A stretch of DNA of 11,836 nucleotides from Chloroflexota bacterium (GTDB lineage: Bacteria > Chloroflexota > Dehalococcoidia > SAR202 > UBA6927). Both the position numbers and the translations under genes were made by a program. Below, one piece after another: positions 6,953 through 11,836 of this stretch. Below the pieces are notes generated by a model. The model was given only the letters and a program-made list of their open reading frames with translations, was not told the DNA's origin and made no database searches. Numbering within the stretch: position 1 is the first letter of the stretch; each line of letters starts with the position of its first letter. The DNA is taken from assembly GCA_002717725.1 (NCBI GenBank), contig PBBT01000005.1, positions 1 through 11,836 on the forward strand, given 5' to 3'.

Positions 6953-7792
6953 CCATTCCAATTCTTGTTCTAAATCCTCAATCGTATAAAAATGTTCTAA
7001 AAGCAAAGTAGCGTCCAATTCTTTAATAGATCTATGCAAATCAACTGGTAGAGATCCCTTCCCCACTGGTAAATGAGAATCCGATCTACCTCTATTATCA
7101 TATAGATAGTTGTCGCTCCAATGAACATGATCTATTAGTTCAGGCTTAGACAAAAACTTGAAGATCTTATTCTCCCTTTCCGATTCTGGGAATCTATGGG
7201 AGTATGTACAGATATGGCTAGAATCTAAACATAATTTTACATTCTCATGATCAGCGTCAACACACATTTGAATCCATTCTTCTGGAGCCATGCCAAACGC
7301 TTCCCGATTTTGATTATCCCAATCTATTTCTGAAAATGGTGTTTCAACAGAAATATTGTTATCTTTCCACTGAGAATTTTGATTCTCTAAGACAATCTGT
7401 ATGTCGTGTTTAGCAGAATAATCTCCAAGTTCTCGAATAGATGATATATGTATTTCATAGTCACCTATCTGCCCTTGAGTTTGTTCATCTGAAATCCATC
7501 TTTTATGAGCATAGTGAACATTCAATTGTCTAATATTTGGAAACTCCGCACACCTATCAATATAATCAAATAGCACAGACATACTTGTATCACGAAAGTC
7601 CCTATCAGTCGCTGCTATATTCATCCTATTACCGTTAACACTTGTTGGAGCATGAGCACTAGTTAACACATCTGCAAAGTCGACAAAATCTTTCACATCA
7701 TCTCTTAATGATGTTTCAGCATTTAAATCTAACCTATGCAAAGTTTCCAATCCGGTAGCAACAGGAGAAGAAAGTTTATATTTAGTGTGCAT
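6938..7792 (-). CDS. Xylose-isomerase-like TIM-barrel protein (sugar isomerase/epimerase family)
   Basis: A 284-residue AP_endonuc_2/xylose-isomerase-like TIM-barrel protein, a fold that includes sugar and keto-sugar isomerases, epimerases and metal-dependent lyases. Likely divalent-metal ligands follow the barrel strands in order: Glu136 (V-L-E-N-Q-N), Asp190 with His193 (L-D-S-S-H), His224 in H-V-H-W-S-D, and Glu266 (L-L-E-H-F). His47 (A-H-A-P) sits at the second strand. There is no signal peptide. AGGAG (7801-7805) precedes the ATG by 8 nt. It follows rimM by 18 nt on the same strand, so it is probably co-transcribed with the ribosomal genes, in the place where trmD often sits. Its 3' end overlaps the convergent sulfatase by 6 bp. 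The fold is certain enough to name; the substrate is not. An endonuclease IV role is unlikely because the full nine-residue zinc set is not seen. Confidence 0.87.
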   Translation of the reverse strand: MHTKYKLSSPVATGLETLHRLDLNAETSLRDDVKDFVDFADVLTSAHAPTSVNGNRMNIAATDRDFRDTSMSVLFDYIDRCAEFPNIRQLNVHYAHKRWISDEQTQGQIGDYEIHISSIRELGDYSAKHDIQIVLENQNSQWKDNNISVETPFSEIDWDNQNREAFGMAPEEWIQMCVDADHENVKLCLDSSHICTYSHRFPESERENKIFKFLSKPELIDHVHWSDNYLYDNRGRSDSHLPVGKGSLPVDLHRSIKELDATLLLEHFYTIEDLEQELEWINSL

Positions 7793-7810
7793 AAAATTTA
7801 CTCCTAATAA

Positions 7811-8323
7811 TCAATTAATTAATCCATCTAATAAATTTATAGTCATTAAATTGGAATCTAAATCTATATTTTGAACAACTTCAGGAATTGCAGGGATTAA
7901 CAACTCTTTGGAATCTGTTCCTTTCACAATATACACATCATTAGTTCCGGTATTTAATATCTCAACTATCTTACCAAGGTTTTCCCCATCTTTAGAGTGT
8001 ACTTGCATTCCTAAAATTTGAAAATGGAAATAGTGACCATCGGGTAAAGAAACAACTTGATCTATCCCAATTTTCAACACCGTTCCTTTAAAACTTAATG
8101 CATCATCCCTATCATTAATACAATCTAGTTTAAGTATCAAAGAATCATTCTGCCAAAAAAAGTTTTCTACAATAGACTGTGAATTTCCTAAGAAAATCTT
8201 TGAACCTACAGCAAATCTTTCAGGGACGTCACTCAGTGACTCTACACGAAGGAAACCTTTCACGCCATACGCACCCTTAACTCTTCCAACATCTACACGA
8301 TCTATATCAGAAAAAGTTTCCAT
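7811..8323 (-). CDS. rimM: Ribosome maturation factor RimM
   Basis: A 170-residue protein of normal RimM length. The N-terminal RimM barrel shows V-G-R-V-K-G-A-Y-G-V-K-G (residues 12-23), the family signature. The C-terminal PRC-barrel (about 96-168) shows Y-F-H-F-Q-I-L-G, T-G-T-N-D-V-Y-I-V and L-I-P-A-I-P-E-V-V, ending I-N-L-L-D-G-L. RimM binds ribosomal protein S19 and helps the 30S head mature. The ATG at 8323 has no clear Shine-Dalgarno sequence in its AT-rich upstream region and lies 33 nt after khpA. Translation may depend on upstream ribosomes or on low structure. No better start is seen. Confidence 0.95.
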   Translation of the reverse strand: METFSDIDRVDVGRVKGAYGVKGFLRVESLSDVPERFAVGSKIFLGNSQSIVENFFWQNDSLILKLDCINDRDDALSFKGTVLKIGIDQVVSLPDGHYFHFQILGMQVHSKDGENLGKIVEILNTGTNDVYIVKGTDSKELLIPAIPEVVQNIDLDSNLMTINLLDGLIN

Positions 8324-8356
8324 AAATAAAATTAAACCAGCATCAAAAATTAAAAA

Positions 8357-8584
8357 CTACTTAATTTCTAATGTAACTCGGTATCCTTGTTTTACAGCAA
8401 CAACCCTTAACAAAGTCCTCATTGATTGCGCCACCCTACCCTCACGACCAATTACCTTACCTTTATCTTCATCAGCAACTTCCAAGATCAAACGGATCTG
8501 GTCTTCTTCTTCTTCCTCAGTGACAACAACCATTTCTGGCTGCGAAGCAATAGATTTGGCAATAAATTCGATAAGTTCCTTCAT
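8357..8584 (-). CDS. khpA: RNA-binding KH-domain protein KhpA (YlqC family)
   Basis: A 75-residue single-KH protein. The GxxG RNA-binding loop is Gly46-Arg47-Glu48-Gly49, within K-V-I-G-R-E-G-R. An acidic run Glu23-Asp28 sits between the first helix and strand, encoded by a GAA/GAG-rich tract. KhpA forms dimers with KhpB in several Gram-positive bacteria and binds many RNAs. The gene almost always sits between rpsP and rimM, as here. Its ATG shares one base with the rpsP stop (TAATG), so translation is coupled; GGAAG in the end of rpsP can serve as ribosome binding site. Confidence 0.95.
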   Translation of the reverse strand: MKELIEFIAKSIASQPEMVVVTEEEEEDQIRLILEVADEDKGKVIGREGRVAQSMRTLLRVVAVKQGYRVTLEIK

Positions 8585-8844
8585 TAAACAGCTTCTTCCG
8601 TATCATTGTTCTTTGATGTGTTTTTTAACAACCCTCTTACAACATCAGTGGGTTGCGCTCCATTACTAATCCAACGTTCAGCCTTTTCGTAATCAATTTC
8701 AACAGTTGGAGGATCTGTTCTAGGATTATAATGACCTAGATAATCTACAAAAGAACCATCTCTAGCAGAACGTGAATCGGCAACTACCACTCTATAACTT
8801 GGCTGATGCCTAGAACCTGTACGTCTTAATCTAATTTTCAGCAT
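8584..8844 (-). CDS. rpsP: 30S ribosomal protein S16
   Basis: An 86-residue S16 of normal length. The N-terminus M-L-K-I-R-L-R-R-T-G, the Y-R-V-V-V-A-D-S-R strand, L-G-H-Y-N-P and the I-S-N-G-A-Q-P-T-D helix match the family throughout. S16 binds 16S rRNA early in assembly of the 30S body. The ATG at 8844 has AGG (8852-8854) 7 nt upstream. The 71-nt gap to rpsT (8845-8915) holds no gene; it is AT-rich with oligo-T/oligo-A runs, and I see no strong terminator hairpin, so read-through from rpsT is likely. Confidence 0.97.
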   Translation of the reverse strand: MLKIRLRRTGSRHQPSYRVVVADSRSARDGSFVDYLGHYNPRTDPPTVEIDYEKAERWISNGAQPTDVVRGLLKNTSKNNDTEEAV

Positions 8845-8915
8845 ATAATAACCTGACTTTTATTGGTGTAAATTTTAGTTTTAATAAAAAACACTATGAA
8901 TCAACTTCTAATCAT

Positions 8916-9182
8916 TCAATCCTGAGAGGTTGCTTTTGCTTTTGCTAACTGAACCATCACTCTCGATTTTCTTCTGGCAGCATTCCTTCTATGAATTGCA
9001 CCTCGCTGTGCAGCCTTATCCAAGGCAATAACAGCCAGTTGAACAGCTTTCTCTGCATCATCTAATTCACCATTCTGAATTAGACTCCTAGCTTTCGTTA
9101 CATAAGTCTTAGCACGCGTACGCAAAGGCAAATTCCGATCTCGCCTTCGACTTTGGACCCTTACTGATTTTGCACTAGGCAA
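8916..9182 (-). CDS. rpsT: 30S ribosomal protein S20
   Basis: An 88-residue basic three-helix S20 of normal length. It has an Arg/Lys-rich start (S-A-K-S-V-R then R-R-R-D-R-N), A-A-Q-R-G-A-I-H-R-R-N-A-A-R-R-K-S-R in the last helix, and a long coil between. It binds the bottom of the 16S rRNA body. The start codon is TTG (9182-9180), with a perfect AGGAGG 6 nt upstream and no ATG that would keep the conserved N-terminus. The E. coli rpsT gene also uses UUG, where it is part of autoregulation; whether this applies here is inference. It lies 30 nt after rel. Confidence 0.95.
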   Translation of the reverse strand: MPSAKSVRVQSRRRDRNLPLRTRAKTYVTKARSLIQNGELDDAEKAVQLAVIALDKAAQRGAIHRRNAARRKSRVMVQLAKAKATSQD

Positions 9183-9188
9183 TATATT

Positions 9189-9194
9189 CCTCCT
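9189..9194 (-). promoter_or_regulatory. Perfect AGGAGG ribosome binding site deciding the rpsT TTG start
   Basis: Minus-strand AGGAGG (9194-9189), extended to AGGAGGAA, sits 6 nt before the TTG of rpsT. It is the strongest Shine-Dalgarno sequence in the window and offsets the weak start codon. Confidence 0.85.
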
Positions 9195-9212
9195 GGTAGT
9201 AATAAAATGTCA

Positions 9213-11390
9213 TTAGTTAGATCTATTTACACTAAGGACACCCTTAACTCCTTCTAATTTTACAAACAAAGTATTTAGTTGTTCAATACCTGTAGTGTAC
9301 ACTGTAAGGGAAACAACACTGTTATCTCCAACTTCTTCAGAAACACAGTATCCAATATTAACACGTTCTGCAGAGACTAGGGAAGTGATATCACTTAACA
9401 AACCTACTCTATCCACCGCCTCCAAAATTATTCGTGCAGGATAAACTGTCTTTTGCAAACCCCAACCTACAGAAACTAATCTTTCTTTTTCTTGCTCAAA
9501 TTTAATAGTACTACAATCTAATCTATGTACAGTAACTCCTCGATTTCGAGTAATATATCCAATGATTGGGTCACCATTAATTGGAGAACAACATTGAGCA
9601 ATTCGGGTCAATAAATCCCCAACACCTAAAACTTCAATTCCAGAATTAAAACCTTGTACATCTGAGATTTGCTTAAAATGATTATCAGTTCCGGTAACAT
9701 CGTAAGCTGTTATACGCTTAATCACTTGACCAATTGTAGTCGCCCCATTACCTAACGCGGCAAAGAAGTCTTCAAAACTATCATACTTTAAGACTTCTTT
9801 AATTAGGTCTTCGTTAATATCTACACTCAAACGTTTAGAATGTTTAGCAAATATTTCCTTCCCATGATCAACATTTATTTGTCTTTCCTGTCGGTTGAAC
9901 CATAATCTAATTTTTGCCCGTGCAGAAGTTGTAAAAACATAACCAGAATCTGAATTTAACCAGTCAAGACTAGGACCTTTGACCATTTTACTGGTCATGA
10001 TCTCCACAACATCACCGTTGGCTAACGGCAAATCTAAAGGAACTAACTTCTTATTTACTTTCGCCCCAATGCAACTATGCCCTACATCTGTATGAATCCT
10101 ATATGCAAAGTCCAAAGGAGTAGCACCTAAAGGAAATTCCTTTAATTCGCCTTTAGGTGTGTATACAAAAACTTGGTCAGAAAAAATATCAGTTTTGAAT
10201 GATTCAACGAACTCTCGATCTTCATCTATATCATTTTGCCAAGTAACCAATTGTCTAAGCCATGAAACCTTGTCTAAAAATTCAACATCATTGATAGAAC
10301 CCTCTTTATAAAGCCAGTGAGCAGCCACACCGTACTCAGCAACCTTATCCATTTCATGTGTCCTGATTTGTATCTCTACAGGATTCGCATCCTCACATAA
10401 AATCGTAGTATGAAGAGATTTGTATAAATTGTCTTTTGGATTGGAAATGTAATCATCAAATTGACCTGGTATTTGATGCCACTCGTTATGAACCATCCCC
10501 AAAGCTGAGTAGCATTCATCATCATTATCTACCAGAATTCTCAATGCAAATAAATCATATATTTCATTCAGGGTTTTGTTCTGAGCCTGATAATTTTTAA
10601 TCTTTTTGGACAGGCTGTATATATGTTTAGGGCGACCTATAACTTCAGCTTTAATACCCGATTCAGTTAATATTTTTTCCACCCTGACTCGTAATCGTTC
10701 AACATAATCTTCCCTGTCAGCCCTTGTTGAATTCAGCCATTTTGACAATCGAACATATTCTTCAGGATTAAGATATTGGAATGCCAAATCTTCCAATTGC
10801 CACTTGATCTCCCAAATACCCAAACGATGTGCCAATGGAGCATACACATCCAATGTCTCTTTAGCTTTAGTCAATTGAGTGTCTGCAGGCATTGATTTGA
10901 GAGTCTTCATATTATGAAGTCTATCTGCCAATTTAATCAAAACAATTCGAACATCATTCGCCATAGCCAATAGCATTTTTCTAATAGTGGCAGCCTGCAT
11001 CAAATCTTCCTTAGATCCAGGTTCTAACAAAATCTCTCGCTCTTCCGAGATAATTTCTGCTTTAGTTAATTTCGTTACTCCATCAACCAATTCTGCAACT
11101 TCATTGCCAAAGCTATCCTGGATTTGAGCATAGGTAACATCGCAATCTTCCAATGTGTCATGTAAAAGAGCAGCAATCAAAGTTGTTGAATCTAATTTGA
11201 GATCAGCCAAAAATTCAGCAGTAGATAATGGGTGTTCAATGAACTCTTCACCGGACTCTCTAAATTGGCCTTGGTGAGCCTTAACAGCAAAATCACAAGC
11301 CTCTAAGACCTTAGGCAAGTCATCCGTATTTAAATAACTTTTGACTCGACTTTCTATTCGTTCAGATATACTCAGAGTACTTTGTGTCAT
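9213..11390 (-). CDS. rel: Bifunctional-type (p)ppGpp synthetase/hydrolase, RelA/SpoT homologue
   Basis: A long RelA/SpoT protein of 725 residues from ATG 11390. I prefer this start to the ATG at 11426 because AGGGGA (11395-11400) lies just upstream and the likely -10 box lies between the two. Domains in order: HD hydrolase with H-D-T-L-E-D (His77-Asp78, Glu81-Asp82) and D-R-L-H-N-M, apparently intact; synthetase with P-K-H-I-Y-S-L-S-K-K, F-A-L-R-I-L-V-D and E-I-Q-I-R-T; TGS (about 405-465); zinc-finger/CC domain with Q-C-C-S-P-I and V-H-R-L-D-C (about 597-630); ACT (about 650-725). It makes and probably degrades the alarmone (p)ppGpp. At the RXKD/EXDD position the protein reads Q-F-D-D (310-313), the acidic version typical of synthetase-only RelA. 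It heads a cluster of ribosomal genes and diverges from hisS. Confidence 0.96.
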   Translation of the reverse strand: MTQSTLSISERIESRVKSYLNTDDLPKVLEACDFAVKAHQGQFRESGEEFIEHPLSTAEFLADLKLDSTTLIAALLHDTLEDCDVTYAQIQDSFGNEVAELVDGVTKLTKAEIISEEREILLEPGSKEDLMQAATIRKMLLAMANDVRIVLIKLADRLHNMKTLKSMPADTQLTKAKETLDVYAPLAHRLGIWEIKWQLEDLAFQYLNPEEYVRLSKWLNSTRADREDYVERLRVRVEKILTESGIKAEVIGRPKHIYSLSKKIKNYQAQNKTLNEIYDLFALRILVDNDDECYSALGMVHNEWHQIPGQFDDYISNPKDNLYKSLHTTILCEDANPVEIQIRTHEMDKVAEYGVAAHWLYKEGSINDVEFLDKVSWLRQLVTWQNDIDEDREFVESFKTDIFSDQVFVYTPKGELKEFPLGATPLDFAYRIHTDVGHSCIGAKVNKKLVPLDLPLANGDVVEIMTSKMVKGPSLDWLNSDSGYVFTTSARAKIRLWFNRQERQINVDHGKEIFAKHSKRLSVDINEDLIKEVLKYDSFEDFFAALGNGATTIGQVIKRITAYDVTGTDNHFKQISDVQGFNSGIEVLGVGDLLTRIAQCCSPINGDPIIGYITRNRGVTVHRLDCSTIKFEQEKERLVSVGWGLQKTVYPARIILEAVDRVGLLSDITSLVSAERVNIGYCVSEEVGDNSVVSLTVYTTGIEQLNTLFVKLEGVKGVLSVNRSN

Positions 11391-11414
11391 TATTTCCCCT
11401 ATACATGCGATAGT

Positions 11415-11442
11415 ATAATACACCATATGGCCCCTAAGTTAA
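11415..11442 (-). promoter_or_regulatory. Candidate rel promoter with CCATATGG palindrome in the spacer
   Basis: Minus strand: TTAACT (11442-11437), a 16-nt spacer, TATTAT (11420-11415). A second possible -10, TATACT, overlaps at 11417-11412. Transcription would start near 11408, giving a leader of about 18 nt that includes AGGGGA. The perfect palindrome CCATATGG (11423-11430) lies in the spacer and could be an operator. The ATG at 11426 would be upstream of this start, supporting the shorter Rel. Confidence 0.4.
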
Positions 11443-11461
11443 CAATGTGTTTTAGGATACA

Positions 11462-11479
11462 TTGAATTATAATATTCAA
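11462..11479 (+). promoter_or_regulatory. hisS -10 box inside an inverted repeat (candidate operator)
   Basis: TTGAAT (11462-11467), TATAAT (11468-11473) and ATTCAA (11474-11479) form a dyad whose 6-bp arms flank a perfect -10 hexamer. The -35 region is weak (ATGTGT at 17-nt spacing). A regulator bound here would block RNA polymerase. The leader to the hisS ATG is only about 45 nt, too short for a T-box. Confidence 0.45.
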
Positions 11480-11525
11480 GAAAAGATAGGGCTAAATTAC
11501 ATTTATTTGCCGGATGGAGAATACT

Positions 11526-11836
11526 ATGCCTCTTCAAGCTCCCAGAGGAACCAGCGACATACTTCCAGAAAGTCAATTCCAATGGAATTACTTTCGAGAA
11601 GCTGCTGAATTGATTGCTTCAATTCATGGATATGAAAAAATTGATACTCCTATATTTGAATACCACGACGTATTCTCACGAGCTGTAGGAACTTCAACTG
11701 ACGTAATGGAAAAAGAAACATATACATTTAAGGACCGTGGAGGGGAATTAATTACACTTCGTCCTGAAGGAACAGCTCCCGTTTGTAGAGCATTTATTGA
11801 ACACGGCATGCATAATTCTCCATTACCAATAAGATT
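11526..11836 (+). CDS. hisS: Histidyl-tRNA synthetase (N-terminal 103 codons, cut by the right edge)
   Basis: The frame opens at ATG 11526 with GGAGA (11516-11520) 5 nt upstream and stays open to the edge. The N-terminus P-R-G-T-S-D-I-L-P (residues 6-14) is the HisRS opening; Y-T-F-K-D-R-G-G (66-73) and T-L-R-P-E-G-T-A-P-V-C-R-A (77-89) are class II motif 2 and its loop, which contact ATP and the acceptor end. HisRS charges tRNA-His in the cytoplasm. The gene diverges from rel; in many Firmicutes rel and hisS are also close but in one direction. Confidence 0.95.
   Translation, partial: MPLQAPRGTSDILPESQFQWNYFREAAELIASIHGYEKIDTPIFEYHDVFSRAVGTSTDVMEKETYTFKDRGGELITLRPEGTAPVCRAFIEHGMHNSPLPIR

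Noticed and set aside
11391..11426. ATG at 11426 as the Rel start
   Set aside because: It falls inside the likely promoter spacer, has no ribosome binding site, and adds 12 residues of no family likeness; the ATG at 11390 has AGGGGA upstream.
11427..11525. T-box or other riboswitch leader for hisS
   Set aside because: A perfect -10 box at 11468-11473 leaves a leader of only about 45 nt, with no room for the stem I and antiterminator structures.
11624..11809. 61-codon minus-strand open frame at the right end
   Set aside because: It is antisense to the conserved N-terminus of HisRS.

Overview
The window looks like part of the chromosome of an AT-rich, free-living bacterium. The best guess is a marine Chloroflexota of the SAR202/Dehalococcoidia type. 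This rests on style rather than a marker match: low GC, a lipoprotein with a Pro-Thr-Pro-Val linker typical of Chloroflexota surface proteins, a formylglycine-type sulfatase beside a xylose-isomerase-like TIM-barrel protein, and a long bifunctional-type Rel protein with an acidic QFDD synthetase motif. No 16S rRNA or other taxonomic anchor is present.

Left part (1-5186, all on the minus strand): a cell-envelope cluster. In transcription order it holds a two-domain MMPL/RND exporter, a TIGR01777-type NAD(P)-epimerase fused to a C-terminal SRPBCC lipid-binding-fold domain (start codon overlapping the exporter stop codon), a lipoprotein with a Pro-rich stalk that has its own likely leaderless promoter, and a secreted Gly/Pro/Ser/Asn/Gln repeat protein that runs off the left edge. 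The repeat protein carries two different tandem arrays, of 51 and 21 nt.

Middle part (5187-7792): a short divergent promoter region, then a plus-strand cytoplasmic sulfatase with an intact C-T-P-S-R modification site. It converges on a minus-strand xylose-isomerase-like TIM-barrel protein. The two genes overlap by 6 bp, and an 8-bp-stem inverted repeat spans both stop codons.

Right part (6938-11390, minus strand): a stringent-response and translation cluster transcribed rel - rpsT - rpsP - khpA - rimM - TIM-barrel protein. Gaps are short or the genes overlap; the longest gap is 71 nt, before rpsP. This is the usual rpsP-khpA-rimM block, but without trmD and rplS downstream, and with rel and rpsT upstream. 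rpsT starts with TTG behind a perfect AGGAGG. Diverging from rel is hisS (plus strand, first 103 codons only), whose -10 box sits in the centre of a 6-bp-arm inverted repeat.

Apart from the partial first gene, no gap without a gene exceeds about 140 bases. No tRNA, rRNA, CRISPR array or insertion sequence was seen. I did not find a clear undescribed defence or mobile system. The strongest candidates for something new are the envelope cluster with its repeat protein, the Rel variant, and the compact regulatory dyads.
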